Assembly: GCA_948470255.1 (NCBI GenBank)
Contig: CAOKOS010000012.1
Span: forward strand, 1 to 56,511
Direction: 5' to 3'
From: an uncultured Lachnotalea sp.
GTDB lineage: Bacteria > Bacillota > Clostridia > Lachnospirales > Lachnospiraceae
Length of the DNA stretch: 56,511 nucleotides
The position numbers and the translations under genes are program-made. Position 1 is the first letter of the stretch. Each line of letters opens with the position of its first letter. Under the pieces are notes generated by a model that was not told where the DNA came from, made no database searches, and was given only the letters and a program-made list of their open reading frames with translations. Below are positions 42,530-52,213 of this stretch, piece by piece.

Positions 42530-43580
42530 GAAGCCCGCAATACATAAGGGGGATATCAAATCACTGAGTTTTGAGGAGCTGGAAACCGTTTTTTTGGACA
42601 TGGGAGAGAAAGCCTTTCGGGCCCGCCAGGTGTTTTCCTGGATCCATGAAAAGCAGGCGGCGGATTTTTCAGAAATGACCAGCCTGTCATTGGGGCTTAG
42701 GGAGAGCCTTTCCCGGCAATTTGCCCTTACAGTCCTGGAACCGGTGGAGGTTCTTGTTTCCAAATTTGATGCAACTAGAAAGTATTTGTTTCGTCTGGCT
42801 GATGGCAATGTCATCGAAAGTGTCTGGATGGAATACCATCATGGGAACAGTGTGTGTATTTCTTCCCAGGTGGGGTGCCGGATGGGCTGCCGTTTCTGCG
42901 CCTCCACCCTGGACGGCCTGGTGCGAGGGCTTACACCGGCGGAAATGCTGGAGCAGGTATACCGGATGCAGAAGCTCATGGGAAAGCGGGTTTCCAATGT
43001 GGTACTTATGGGTTCCGGTGAACCTATGGATAATTACGAAAACGTGGTGAAGTTTTTAAGACTGGTGACAGACAAACGCGGCCTGGGGTTAAGTGCCAGG
43101 AATATTACAGTCTCCACCTGCGGCCTGCCCCAGGGGATATACCGCCTGGCAGAAGAAAAACTTCCTGTTACGCTGGCGCTTTCCCTCCATGCGCCAAATG
43201 ATGAAAAGCGGCAGGAGCTTATGCCCATTGCCAGAAAATACAGTTTAAAAGAGGTACTTCCCGCCTGCGACACTTACTTTGAAAAAACAGGGCGCCGGGT
43301 CAGTTTCGAGTATAGTCTGGTGGCTGGTGTCAATGATACAAAAGAGGAGGCAAAAGCTTTGGCGGCCCTTTTGAAGGGAAGGAGCTGCCATGTGAACCTG
43401 ATTCCTGTAAACCCCATAAAAGAGCGGAAGTATACACGTTCCGGGCGTCAGGCCATGGCTGATTTCAAAAATGTACTTGAAAAAAATGAGATTAATGCTA
43501 CTATAAGAAGAGAAATGGGACGTGATATCAGCGGGGCCTGCGGGCAGCTGAGGCGTAGTTACAGGGAAAAGCGTCCATAG
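42483..43580 (+). CDS. rlmN: Dual-specificity rRNA/tRNA (adenine-C2) methyltransferase RlmN
   Basis: RlmN is a radical SAM enzyme that methylates A2503 of 23S rRNA and A37 of some tRNAs. The 365-residue protein has the iron-sulfur motif Cys132-x3-Cys136-x2-Cys139 (GCRMGCRFCAST), VVLMGSGEPMDNYENV, and the late VSFEYSLVAGVND and VNLIPVNP segments. The ATG at 42483 lies 46 bases inside rsmB, behind GGGGGAAAGGGAGA; no better start exists before a Met well inside the conserved part. The N-terminus is thus about 20 residues longer than typical, and a non-standard start nearer DIKSLSFEEL cannot be excluded. Confidence 0.94.
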   Translation: MDSLLQCSGETKSCYEKPAIHKGDIKSLSFEELETVFLDMGEKAFRARQVFSWIHEKQAADFSEMTSLSLGLRESLSRQFALTVLEPVEVLVSKFDATRKYLFRLADGNVIESVWMEYHHGNSVCISSQVGCRMGCRFCASTLDGLVRGLTPAEMLEQVYRMQKLMGKRVSNVVLMGSGEPMDNYENVVKFLRLVTDKRGLGLSARNITVSTCGLPQGIYRLAEEKLPVTLALSLHAPNDEKRQELMPIARKYSLKEVLPACDTYFEKTGRRVSFEYSLVAGVNDTKEEAKALAALLKGRSCHVNLIPVNPIKERKYTRSGRQAMADFKNVLEKNEINATIRREMGRDISGACGQLRRSYREKRP

Positions 43581-43613
43581 AAGGCATCTGTTCAGGCAGA
43601 AGGAGGATAGACC

Positions 43614-44360
43614 ATGAAGGCCTACGCAACAACCGACCGGGGGAGGAAAAGACAGATTAATCAGGATGCAGTGTATTATTCAACCTATCCGGTTGGAAAT
43701 ATTCCCAATCTGTTTCTCGTGGCAGATGGAATGGGAGGCCATCAGGCAGGTGATTTTGCATCAAAGTATACCATAGATAATCTGGTGAGGCTGGTGGAAG
43801 AAGCTGAGGGAAACAACCCGATCACAATTTTAAATGAAAGTATCCGGCAGGTGAACAGCCTGATCCTTGCGAAGGCATCGGAGGAGACGGCTCTGGCGGG
43901 TATGGGTACGACTCTGGTGGCAGCCTGCACCATGGGAAGGGTCCTCTGCGTGGCAAATGTGGGGGACAGCCGTTTGTATGTGATCGGAAAAGAGGATATC
44001 CGGCAAATTACAAGGGATCATTCGCTTGTGGAGGAATTGATTCAAAAGGGGGAGATGGAACGGGGAAGCGATGCTTATCATGAGCATAAAAACATTATTA
44101 CGAGGGCTATCGGGGCAAAAAAGGATGTATTTGCTGACTTTTTCGAGGTGAATTTAGAAAAAGGCGATACAGTGCTTATGTGTTCGGATGGGCTGAGTAA
44201 TATGGTTCCCGACGATACCATCAGAGAACTTGTGGCAGGCAGGGAAAGCCTGAAAGAGGTTTGCGGGGATTTGATCGAAGAGGCAAATAAAAACGGCGGC
44301 AGGGATAATATTGCAGTTGTACTGTTCCGGCTGTCTGACGATGAGGTGAGAGAATGGTAA
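43614..44360 (+). CDS. prpC: PP2C-type serine/threonine phosphatase
   Basis: The phosphatase removes phosphate from proteins modified by the neighbouring kinase. The 248-residue protein has the PP2C motifs RxxNQDA (here KRQINQDAVYY), ADGMGGHQAG (metal Asp and Gly), GTTLVAACT, VGDSRLYVI, ITRDHS, CSDGLSNMV and GGRDNIAVVL. It overlaps the start of the kinase gene by seven bases (ATGGTAA), a common arrangement for this pair. AGAAGGAGG precedes the start. Confidence 0.96.
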   Translation: MKAYATTDRGRKRQINQDAVYYSTYPVGNIPNLFLVADGMGGHQAGDFASKYTIDNLVRLVEEAEGNNPITILNESIRQVNSLILAKASEETALAGMGTTLVAACTMGRVLCVANVGDSRLYVIGKEDIRQITRDHSLVEELIQKGEMERGSDAYHEHKNIITRAIGAKKDVFADFFEVNLEKGDTVLMCSDGLSNMVPDDTIRELVAGRESLKEVCGDLIEEANKNGGRDNIAVVLFRLSDDEVREW

Positions 44361-46531
44361 GATTAGGAATGTTTCTGGGAGAGAGATATGAGATCCTGGA
44401 AAAGATCGGTTCTGGCGGGATGTCGGAGGTGTACCGGGCCAGGGATCACAGGCTCAACAGAGATGTGGCAATCAAGGTCCTTAAGCAGGAGTTTAATTCA
44501 GACCGGTCCTTTATCGGAAAATTCAGGACAGAGGCCCATGCGGCAGCCTGTCTGTCCCACCCCAATATTGTTCATGTATTTGATGTGGGCGATGATGGTG
44601 ATATCCATTATATTGTGATGGAACTGGTGGAAGGTATTACTTTGAAGACTTATGTGTCTAAAAAGGGAAAGCTGGAGATTCGGGAAACCATTGGCATTGC
44701 CATGCAGGTGGCCCAGGGAATTGAAGCGGCCCATGCACAGCATATTGTCCACCGGGATATCAAACCGCAAAATATTATGATTTCCAGGGATGGAAAAGTA
44801 AAGGTTACGGATTTTGGTATTGCCAAAGCGGCCACCAGTGAAACCATTACGTCCAGTACCATGGGGTCTGTCCATTATATATCTCCGGAACAGGCCAGGG
44901 GTGGATACTGCGATGAGAGAAGTGATATTTATTCCCTGGGCATTACTATGTATGAAATGCTTACCGGGCGGGTGCCTTTTGAGGGGGATTCTACAGTATC
45001 CGTGGCTCTTCTTCATATTCAGGCGGAAATGGTTTCGCCTAGAAAATATGAGCCGATGATTCCGGTCAGCCTGGAAAAGATTGTGTTGAAATGTACCCAG
45101 AAAAAGCCGGAGATGCGTTACCGGACGGTGACAGAGCTGATTGGGAACTTAAAGCAGGCCCTTATGACTCCCAATGAAGATTTCGTCCATATGAATTCCA
45201 TAAACAGCAACGGCCCCACCAGGGTGATGAGTAAAGATGAGGTGAGCCAGATCCGAAATGGGGCTGCTATGGGGCGGGATATGGATAAAACAGAGGCCCT
45301 GGACAGTGATTATGACAGGTATTATGACGACGAAGAGGAAGAGGCGCGTTATCAGCTGGATTATGATGAGGAGGATGACATGCTTCCAGACGATGAAGAT
45401 GATGAGGATGAGGAAGGCCGCAGGTCAGAAAAGATTTATACCATCATTGGGATTGCCGTGGCTGTTGTTATCGTGCTCCTTGCCTTGTTTATTATGGGAA
45501 AAACTTTCGGGTGGTTTGAGTTTTCTGGAAGTGGAAAGACGGAAACAGGTTCGACAGAGGAATCTGCGGGAACAGAAGTGCTTATGCCCAACCTTTTGGG
45601 AAAGACTTTAGATGAGGCGGAGAAGGTATTGGAACCGCTGGATTTGGAAATGAAGCTTTCCTACAGCGAATCGGGAGATTATGAAGATGGCGAGATCATG
45701 GAGCAGGAATTCCCGGAGGGGACATCTGTGAGCCGCCATACAGTGATCAAGGTGACAGTCAGCAAAGGCTCCACAAAGACGGAGGTACCTGACGACTTGA
45801 TCGGCATGACCAGGGAGCAGGCGTTAAAAGCTCTCCGGGATGCGGGATTAGATGTGGAATTTGATGAGATTTACAGTGATACTGTAAAAGAGGGGCTGGT
45901 AGCAAAGGTAAGCCCCGGCCTGGGAACTCCTGCCACCATTGGTGATAAGGTAAAGGTGTACTTGTCCAAGGGCGAGGAAACGAAGACGACAGAGGTTCCG
46001 CAGCTTCTGGGAAAGACAGAGAACAGGGCAAAACAGGATCTGAAAGATGCGAATCTTGAAGTGGGAAGCATTACAAAAGACTACAGCGACGATTATGATG
46101 AAGGGGAAATCATGAGCCAGTCCATCCGAAGCGGAAGTACGGTGGAAATAGGGACCTCCATCAGTTTTGTAGTCAGCCGTGGCAAGAAAGATACGTCAGT
46201 CAGGATGCCGGACGTAATCGGGCGCAGTGAGGCGGATGCAGTGGCTATGATTCAGAATGCCGGCCTGGTGCCTGCTGTGTATCCAGAACGGCTCCACAGT
46301 AATATGGATGCAGGGCTTATCTTTGATGCCGATGTGACGCCGGGGACAAAGATAGAGGCCGGGACCACTGTGGAAATTTATGTGAGCGCGGGACCTGAAC
46401 CGGAAACCACTGCCCCGACGCCGCCGGAAACACAGACGCCGCCGGAAACACAGGCTCCTCCTGAGACACCTGCCGCTCCGGGACCGGAAGAGAATCCGGC
46501 AGGAGAAGAAAGCGGCGGAGCGGCCCCTTAA
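44354..46531 (+). CDS. prkC: PASTA-domain serine/threonine protein kinase
   Basis: PrkC/Stk1-type kinases bind muropeptides or lipid II outside and phosphorylate cytoplasmic proteins governing wall synthesis, division and germination. The 725-residue protein has a kinase domain (residues 10-270): GSGGMSEVY, Lys41 in AIKVL, HRDIKPQN with Asp135, DFGIAKA. An acidic juxtamembrane stretch (about 310-355) is followed by one membrane helix (about 363-384) and four PASTA domains (about 410-475, 476-543, 544-609 and 611-680). The C-terminus is Pro/Glu/Thr-rich, with PPETQ words, and probably lies in the wall. Confidence 0.96.
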   Translation: MVRLGMFLGERYEILEKIGSGGMSEVYRARDHRLNRDVAIKVLKQEFNSDRSFIGKFRTEAHAAACLSHPNIVHVFDVGDDGDIHYIVMELVEGITLKTYVSKKGKLEIRETIGIAMQVAQGIEAAHAQHIVHRDIKPQNIMISRDGKVKVTDFGIAKAATSETITSSTMGSVHYISPEQARGGYCDERSDIYSLGITMYEMLTGRVPFEGDSTVSVALLHIQAEMVSPRKYEPMIPVSLEKIVLKCTQKKPEMRYRTVTELIGNLKQALMTPNEDFVHMNSINSNGPTRVMSKDEVSQIRNGAAMGRDMDKTEALDSDYDRYYDDEEEEARYQLDYDEEDDMLPDDEDDEDEEGRRSEKIYTIIGIAVAVVIVLLALFIMGKTFGWFEFSGSGKTETGSTEESAGTEVLMPNLLGKTLDEAEKVLEPLDLEMKLSYSESGDYEDGEIMEQEFPEGTSVSRHTVIKVTVSKGSTKTEVPDDLIGMTREQALKALRDAGLDVEFDEIYSDTVKEGLVAKVSPGLGTPATIGDKVKVYLSKGEETKTTEVPQLLGKTENRAKQDLKDANLEVGSITKDYSDDYDEGEIMSQSIRSGSTVEIGTSISFVVSRGKKDTSVRMPDVIGRSEADAVAMIQNAGLVPAVYPERLHSNMDAGLIFDADVTPGTKIEAGTTVEIYVSAGPEPETTAPTPPETQTPPETQAPPETPAAPGPEENPAGEESGGAAP

Positions 46532-46553
46532 TGGCGGCCTGTGGCAGTTGGCG

Positions 46554-47438
46554 ATGAAAACAGGAAAGATCATTAAAGGAATTGCGGGTTTTTATTATGT
46601 CCATGACGGCCATGATAAAGTTTATGAGTGTAAGGCAAAGGGGATTTTCCGCAGCCGGAATCTAAAGCCCATGGTGGGAGACCATGTGGCTGTGGAGGTT
46701 TTAAGTGAGGAAGAGGGCCTGGGGAATATCACAGAGATATTCCCCAGGAAAAACAGCCTGATTCGTCCGGCTTGTGCCAATGTGGACCAGGCCCTTGTGA
46801 TTTTTGCAGTAAAGGAACCGGAACCCAATTTAAATTTGTTGGACCGGTTTCTTGTTATGATGGAATTTCAGGAAGTTCCATGTCAGATTTGTTTTAATAA
46901 GATGGATTTGGGGAAGGCCTGCGGAGAACGTCTGGCAGCTGTTTATAAAAAGGCGGGCTATCCTGTCCACCAGGTGAGTACTTACACAGAAGAGGGCCTT
47001 TTTAAACTTCAGGAACTGATTAAAGGGAAGACTACGGTGATGGCCGGGCCTTCCGGTGTGGGAAAATCTTCAGTGATGAATCTTATTTATCCTGAGGCTT
47101 CCATGGAAACGGGGCAGATCAGTGAGAAGCTTAAGAGGGGACGCCATACCACCAGGCACACAGAGCTTTTTTGCGTGGGGGAGGATACCTTTTTGCTGGA
47201 CACGCCGGGGTTTTCCTCTCTGGAACTGGAGCAGATCTCCTGCGGGGAGCTGCGGTTTTATTATCCAGAATTTCTGCCATTTGAAGGTGGGTGCCGTTTT
47301 CAAGGTTGTGTCCATGGGAAAGAACCGGGCTGCGCGGTGAAGAAAGCTTTGGAGGAGGAGGTCATTGGCAGAGAACGATATGAAAATTATCTTGTTTTAT
47401 ATGAGGAGCTGAAAACAAGAAAACGCTATGGAAGATGA
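46554..47438 (+). CDS. rsgA: Ribosome small-subunit-dependent GTPase A
   Basis: RsgA checks and matures the 30S subunit. The 294-residue protein has the family order: an OB domain ([16 protein letters not shown] to about residue 65), a circularly permuted GTPase with NKMD-type ICFNKMDLG before the P-loop GPSGVGKSS (165-173), DTPGFSS, and a zinc finger with Cys/His residues in [16 protein letters not shown]. The ATG at 46554 lies 22 bases after the kinase stop; no strong ribosome site is visible, so translation may depend on coupling. A TTG two codons earlier is possible. Confidence 0.95.
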   Translation: MKTGKIIKGIAGFYYVHDGHDKVYECKAKGIFRSRNLKPMVGDHVAVEVLSEEEGLGNITEIFPRKNSLIRPACANVDQALVIFAVKEPEPNLNLLDRFLVMMEFQEVPCQICFNKMDLGKACGERLAAVYKKAGYPVHQVSTYTEEGLFKLQELIKGKTTVMAGPSGVGKSSVMNLIYPEASMETGQISEKLKRGRHTTRHTELFCVGEDTFLLDTPGFSSLELEQISCGELRFYYPEFLPFEGGCRFQGCVHGKEPGCAVKKALEEEVIGRERYENYLVLYEELKTRKRYGR

Positions 47439-47451
47439 AAAGGAGAATGAT

Positions 47452-48117
47452 ATGTTGATTTTATCCCCTTCAATCCTGGCAGCAGATTTCACAAAGCTGG
47501 GAGAACAGATTAGGAAAACGGCAGAGGCCGGCGCCGGCTATATCCATTTGGATGTGATGGATGGAATGTTTGTGCCGCAGATTTCTTTTGGTATGCCAGT
47601 GATAGAAACCATACGAAAATGTACGGATCAGGTGTTTGACGTGCATTTGATGATTGAAGATCCGGGCCGCTATATTGAGGCTTTTGCCAAGGCCGGGGCG
47701 GATATCATTACGGTACATGCAGAAGCGTGTACTCATCTGGACCGGGTAATCCAGCAGATTAAGGCGACAGGAAAGAAAGCAGGCGTTGCACTAAATCCGG
47801 CGACTCCCCTTTCTGCCCTGGATTATGTGCTGGATGAACTGGATATGGTTCTTGTGATGACGGTAAATCCCGGTTTTGGCGGACAGAAACTGATCCCCTA
47901 TTGCCTGCAGAAGGTGAGGGATCTGCGGGAGAAAATGAAAACCCGCGGTCTTAACCTTGATATTCAGGTGGACGGCGGCATCAAAGCTTCCAACGCGAAA
48001 GAGGTCATTGAAGCGGGAGCCAATGTTCTGGTGGGCGGTTCTGCTGTCTTTTCCGGCGATGTGGCCGCCAATACAAAGGCATTTATGGATGTGTTCGCGG
48101 AGATGGAATCCAGATGA
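47452..48117 (+). CDS. rpe: Ribulose-phosphate 3-epimerase
   Basis: Rpe interconverts ribulose 5-phosphate and xylulose 5-phosphate in the pentose phosphate pathway. The 221-residue TIM barrel begins [20 protein letters not shown] and has [16 protein letters not shown] (metal His and Asp), [19 protein letters not shown] and the late VDGGIK. ATG at 47452 follows AAAAGGAGA by six to seven bases; an earlier in-frame ATG inside rsgA is rejected. It overlaps thiN by four bases. Confidence 0.97.
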   Translation: MLILSPSILAADFTKLGEQIRKTAEAGAGYIHLDVMDGMFVPQISFGMPVIETIRKCTDQVFDVHLMIEDPGRYIEAFAKAGADIITVHAEACTHLDRVIQQIKATGKKAGVALNPATPLSALDYVLDELDMVLVMTVNPGFGGQKLIPYCLQKVRDLREKMKTRGLNLDIQVDGGIKASNAKEVIEAGANVLVGGSAVFSGDVAANTKAFMDVFAEMESR

Positions 48118-48761
48118 AGATTTTGATTGTGACCGGCGGTGACGTGGAGCCTGCGTTTGCTGCCGGATTTTTAAAGACATACGGCGCCTCTTATGTGATT
48201 GCCGTAGACGGCGGCCTGGAGGCAGCGGAGGCGTTGGGCCTTATGCCGGATGCTGTTGTCGGGGATTTTGATACAGTGAGCGCGGAGGTCTTTGCCCGTT
48301 ATCAAAAAATAGGGATACATATTGAGATACATAAGCCGGAAAAAGACTGTACGGATACGGAGCTTGCCCTCCTTTATGCCCTGTCCCTGCCGGAGGTTTC
48401 ACAGATTGTGATCCTGGGGGGCCTTGGCAGGCGTTTTGATCACGCCATGGGAAATGTGCAGATTCTTTTTCATGCCTTAAAACGGAAGGTTCCCTGCTGT
48501 ATGGTGGATTTTTATAACCGTATTTCTTTGCTGGACGGCGTTTTGGAAATCGAGAAATCAAGGATATGGGGGCGTTACATTTCATTGATCCCTTTTACAG
48601 AACAGGTGAAAGGGGTTACTTTGACCGGGTTTAAATATCCTTTAACAAAGGCGGCGCTTACGTTTGGAAACAGCTTAGGCATCAGTAATGAGCTTTTGGA
48701 GGAGCGGGGACGGATTGAGGTTGAAGAGGGCGTCCTTGTTTACATCGAATCACGGGACTGA
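48114..48761 (+). CDS. thiN: Thiamine pyrophosphokinase
   Basis: ThiN converts thiamine to thiamine diphosphate with ATP. The 215-residue protein has [24 protein letters not shown] (nucleotide and metal site, split about residues 31-55), [24 protein letters not shown] and the C-terminal beta domain ending near [10 protein letters not shown]. Its position directly behind rpe closes the conserved cluster. ATGA overlap gives translational coupling. Confidence 0.95.
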   Translation: MKILIVTGGDVEPAFAAGFLKTYGASYVIAVDGGLEAAEALGLMPDAVVGDFDTVSAEVFARYQKIGIHIEIHKPEKDCTDTELALLYALSLPEVSQIVILGGLGRRFDHAMGNVQILFHALKRKVPCCMVDFYNRISLLDGVLEIEKSRIWGRYISLIPFTEQVKGVTLTGFKYPLTKAALTFGNSLGISNELLEERGRIEVEEGVLVYIESRD

Positions 48762-48784
48762 AATATTTGCAGGAGGGACAAAGG

Positions 48785-49621
48785 ATGGCAATGACGCATA
48801 ATAACCAGAAAAAGATTGCGGTCATCAATGATATTTCCGGTTTCGGGCGCTGTTCCATTACCGTGGCTATGCCGATTATATCGGTTATGGGGCTTCAGTG
48901 CTGCCCGGTGCCCACGTCGGTTTTTTCCAATCACACAGGATATCCCCATTATTTTTTTGACGATTATACGGCGAAGATGCCGGAATATATCGAAAACTGG
49001 AAAAAGCTTAACCTGGAATTCGAGGGGATTTATTCCGGTTTTCTGGGTTCCAGGGAACAGATTGATATTGTCCGGGATTTTATACGGGACTTTAAGACAG
49101 AGCGGACGGTTGTGATTGTGGATCCGATCATGGGGGATCATGGCAAAGCATATACCACTTATACAGAAGATATGTGCCGGGAAATGAAAAGGCTGGCAGA
49201 ATGTGCGGATATTTTAACACCCAACCTGACGGAAGCATGTATTTTGACAGACACGCCTTATTCGGACAAGCACTGGACCATGAAGGAACTGATTTCCATG
49301 GCAGAGGCAATCAGGAAGACAGGACCGGAAAAGATTGTGATAACGGGAATTCCCCAGGGGGATTTTGTGGCCAACCTGGTCTATGTGGAAGGGGAAGAAC
49401 CGCGGGTCTTAAGAAGCCACCGTGTGGGAAAAGAACGGGCAGGGACGGGAGACGTGTTTTCTTCCATCATTGCTGCGGACGCAGTCAACGGCTTCCCTTT
49501 TGCAAGCTCTGTAAAAAAAGCGGGGAGCTTTGTGAAAAAATGTATTCTCCGGTCGGAAGAGCTGGGGATACCCAGGCCGGATGGAGTGTGCTTTGAGGAA
49601 TATCTGGCGACATTAAAATAA
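48785..49621 (+). CDS. pdxY: Pyridoxal/pyridoxamine kinase
   Basis: The enzyme phosphorylates vitamin B6 forms. The 278-residue protein is a ribokinase-fold PdxK/PdxY type: VINDISGFGRCSITVAMPI, VPTSVFSNHTGYP, the YSGFLGSREQ stretch, VVDPVMGDHG-type DPIMGDHGKAY, TPNLTEACIL and the anion hole GTGDVFSS near 225. GGAGGG lies about seven bases before the ATG at 48785. It follows thiN, another vitamin kinase, after a short gap. The exact symbol (pdxK or pdxY) is uncertain. Confidence 0.87.
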   Translation: MAMTHNNQKKIAVINDISGFGRCSITVAMPIISVMGLQCCPVPTSVFSNHTGYPHYFFDDYTAKMPEYIENWKKLNLEFEGIYSGFLGSREQIDIVRDFIRDFKTERTVVIVDPIMGDHGKAYTTYTEDMCREMKRLAECADILTPNLTEACILTDTPYSDKHWTMKELISMAEAIRKTGPEKIVITGIPQGDFVANLVYVEGEEPRVLRSHRVGKERAGTGDVFSSIIAADAVNGFPFASSVKKAGSFVKKCILRSEELGIPRPDGVCFEEYLATLK

Positions 49622-49660
49622 TAGGGAAATCAAAGAAAGTTTTCAGGAAAGAGGAGAGAG

Positions 49661-50236
49661 ATGGGGAAATTAATTCTGGCTTCTGCATCCCCCAGGCGCT
49701 CAGAGCTGCTGGCACTGACCGGGTTTTCTTTTGAGGTAAGACCGGGGAATGGAGAGGAAATCATCCATGAAAAGGAGCCGGACAAGATTGTGGAAGAGCT
49801 TTCAGCTGCCAAAGCCGAAAATGTCCTTCAGGGAAGTTCAGACGGGGACGTGATCATCGGCGCAGATACGGTGGTGGCTTTAGACGGGGCGGTTATGGGA
49901 AAACCCGGGGATGAAGAGGAGGCATTTTCCATGCTGAAACTCCTTCAGGGCAGGAGCCATGAAGTCTATACTGGGGTCACGGTCTTGAAAAAGGGCAGTT
50001 TGGAAGCAGATACTTTTTCCCAGAGGACGGTTGTCCATGTGCTGCCCATGAGCGATGAAGAAATCCGGGAATATATAAAAACAGGGGAACCGATGGATAA
50101 GGCCGGCGCATATGGGATCCAGGGCCGGTTTGCCGTATACGTACAGGGGATTGAGGGGGATTATCAGAATGTAGTAGGGCTCCCTGTGTCAAAGCTGTAT
50201 GGATACTTGAGAAAGTACAAGGAGGAGTTTTTATGA
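49661..50236 (+). CDS. maf: Maf-family nucleoside triphosphate pyrophosphatase
   Basis: Maf proteins hydrolyse dTTP, UTP and modified pyrimidine nucleotides; in B. subtilis overproduction blocks septation. The 191-residue protein has LASASPRRSELL at residues 4-15, GADTVVALDG near 67, KPGDEEEAFSML, SHEVYTGV and the DKAGAYGIQG motif. GAGGAGAG precedes the ATG. It overlaps the HAD gene by four bases. Confidence 0.95.
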   Translation: MGKLILASASPRRSELLALTGFSFEVRPGNGEEIIHEKEPDKIVEELSAAKAENVLQGSSDGDVIIGADTVVALDGAVMGKPGDEEEAFSMLKLLQGRSHEVYTGVTVLKKGSLEADTFSQRTVVHVLPMSDEEIREYIKTGEPMDKAGAYGIQGRFAVYVQGIEGDYQNVVGLPVSKLYGYLRKYKEEFL

Positions 50237-51021
50237 TTAAGCTGATAGTAACGGATATTGACGGAACACTGGTAAAGGATGGTTCCAGGTCTTTGCCCGG
50301 GGAGCTGGCGGAAACCATAGGGGAGCTTTTGGATAAGGGAATTCATTTTGTGGCGGCCAGCGGCCGCTCCCAGATCAGCACAGAGCGCCTTTTTGCTTCT
50401 TTCCGGGACAGGATTTATTATGCCACCTGCAATGGGACCCTCATGGGCCGCTGCGGGGAACTGCTTTTTGCGGAGGGGCTGGATAGAAAGCTTTTGAACG
50501 AACTGCTGGCTGATGTGCGGACGATCAAGGATACGGTTCCCTTTTTGACAGGGGCAGGCGTCATGTATGCCGACTCTGAAGAAGAAGAAGTGATTCGCTG
50601 GCTGGTGGAGGGCTACCAGGAAGACGTCACCAGGGTGGCGGATATGGGCGCCATGCCGGAGGAGTTTGTGAAGCTGAGTGTGTATGACAAAAAGCACAGG
50701 TCGGGAGAGACATTCCGCTCTTTCTGTGAAAAATGGAAAGGCGTTGTATCCACCAGTACAGCAGGAGCCATGTGGCTGGACGTCTATAAGCTGGGGGTCA
50801 ATAAGGGGACAGCAGTTCGCTGGTATCAGAAATTTTTTGGGGTGGCGCCGGAGGAAACATTGACATTGGGAGATCAGCAAAATGATGTGGAGATGTTAAA
50901 AGCGGCATATTACAGCTATGCGGTGGGAAACGCGATTCCGGAAGTGAAAGAGACGGCCCGTTATGTGACCGACACTTGTGAAAACGGAGGGGCGCTGAAG
51001 GTGTTCCGCACACTTTTGTAA
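50233..51021 (+). CDS. Cof-type HAD-IIB phosphatase
   Basis: The 262-residue protein belongs to the Cof/YidA group of HAD phosphatases acting on small sugar or vitamin phosphates. It has DIDGTLVKDG (catalytic Asp8 and Asp10), AASGRSQIS, the cap domain in the middle, Lys in NKGTAVRWY, and GDQQNDVEMLKAA near 215-228. The substrate is not predictable. It overlaps maf and precedes sbcD by about 60 bases. Confidence 0.9.
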   Translation: MIKLIVTDIDGTLVKDGSRSLPGELAETIGELLDKGIHFVAASGRSQISTERLFASFRDRIYYATCNGTLMGRCGELLFAEGLDRKLLNELLADVRTIKDTVPFLTGAGVMYADSEEEEVIRWLVEGYQEDVTRVADMGAMPEEFVKLSVYDKKHRSGETFRSFCEKWKGVVSTSTAGAMWLDVYKLGVNKGTAVRWYQKFFGVAPEETLTLGDQQNDVEMLKAAYYSYAVGNAIPEVKETARYVTDTCENGGALKVFRTLL

Positions 51022-51082
51022 TCCACGGGACGAAAGCTCTTGTGGAATAAATGTCCTGCGGTTTAAGTGTCCGGGAGGCATT

Positions 51083-52213
51083 ATGAAATTTATACATGTA
51101 TCGGATTTTCATTTGGGAAAACGGCTTCATGGTTTTTCCATGATGGAAGACCAAAAAGATATTTTAAATAAAATCATCGGGATTATCCGGGAGGAGACGC
51201 CAGACGGCGTATTCCTCGCGGGGGATGTTTATGACAAGGCCGTGCCGCCCGCTGAGGCGGTGCGGCTCTTTGATGATTTTTTATGGCGTCTGTCATCTTT
51301 AAAACTTCCTGTCTTTGTCATCAGCGGGAATCATGACTCACCGGAACGGATTTCATTTGGATCACGGCTGCTGAACCGAAGCGGTATCCATATGTCGCCG
51401 GTTTATGACGGGACGGTGATACCCGTTTCCCTTGAGGATACATTGGGAATTCTGGATGTCTACATGCTTCCCTTCATAAAGCCTGTCCAGGCGCGGAAAA
51501 TTTTCCAGGATGAAACAATAGAATCTTATACCGATGCAGTCCGGGCCGCCATCTCCCATATGGAGCTTAAAAAAGAACACAGGAATGTGCTTATTACCCA
51601 TCAGTTTGTCACGGGAGCCATCCGTTCAGAGTCGGAAGAAATTTCCGTCGGCGGTTCAGATCATGTGGACGTTTCTGTTTTTGAAGCTTTTGATTATGTG
51701 GCTTTGGGACATATCCACAGGCCACAGGCGTTTGGAAACGTATGCTATTGCGGCGCGCCCTTAAAATATTCTTTTTCTGAGGCAGGCCATGGGAAGTCTG
51801 TGACAGTGGTTGAGATGGGGAAAAAGGGGGAGTGTTCTGTCAGCCGGATTCCGTTGTTTCCGAAGCGGGATTTACGGGAAATACGCGGCACTTATATGGA
51901 GCTGACCGACAGAAAGAATTATGAAGGGACGGACAGAGAGGCTTATCTTCATATTACACTGACAGATGAGGAAGATATTCCAGAGGCAGTGGGGAGACTT
52001 CGGGCTGTTTATCCCAATTTAATGAAGCTGGATTATGACAATCAGCGTACCAGGGCAGGAGTTGCTGATTTCTCTGCGCTGCCATCGGAAAAGCGGACGC
52101 CGGCAGAAAATTTTGGGGAATTTTTTGAGATGCAAAATGGGGCTTCCATGAGCAGGGAACAGAGAGAGTTTGTGGAGCGGCTCATAGGCCGCATATGGAA
52201 GGAGGAGACATGA
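51083..52213 (+). CDS. sbcD: Nuclease SbcD subunit
   Basis: SbcD is the Mre11-type nuclease of the SbcCD complex, which opens DNA hairpins and processes double-strand ends. The 376-residue protein begins MKFIHVSDFHLGKRLHG and has the calcineurin-like phosphoesterase motifs LAGDVYD, ISGNHDSPERI, THQFVTG and ALGHIHRPQ. GGGAGGCATT precedes the ATG. It overlaps sbcC by four bases. Confidence 0.96.
   Translation: MKFIHVSDFHLGKRLHGFSMMEDQKDILNKIIGIIREETPDGVFLAGDVYDKAVPPAEAVRLFDDFLWRLSSLKLPVFVISGNHDSPERISFGSRLLNRSGIHMSPVYDGTVIPVSLEDTLGILDVYMLPFIKPVQARKIFQDETIESYTDAVRAAISHMELKKEHRNVLITHQFVTGAIRSESEEISVGGSDHVDVSVFEAFDYVALGHIHRPQAFGNVCYCGAPLKYSFSEAGHGKSVTVVEMGKKGECSVSRIPLFPKRDLREIRGTYMELTDRKNYEGTDREAYLHITLTDEEDIPEAVGRLRAVYPNLMKLDYDNQRTRAGVADFSALPSEKRTPAENFGEFFEMQNGASMSREQREFVERLIGRIWKEET

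Noticed and set aside
46400-46500. Short repeated words at the end of the PASTA kinase gene, considered as a CRISPR-like or satellite array
   Set aside because: They are codon repeats for PPETQ-type residues within the protein tail; there are no spacers.
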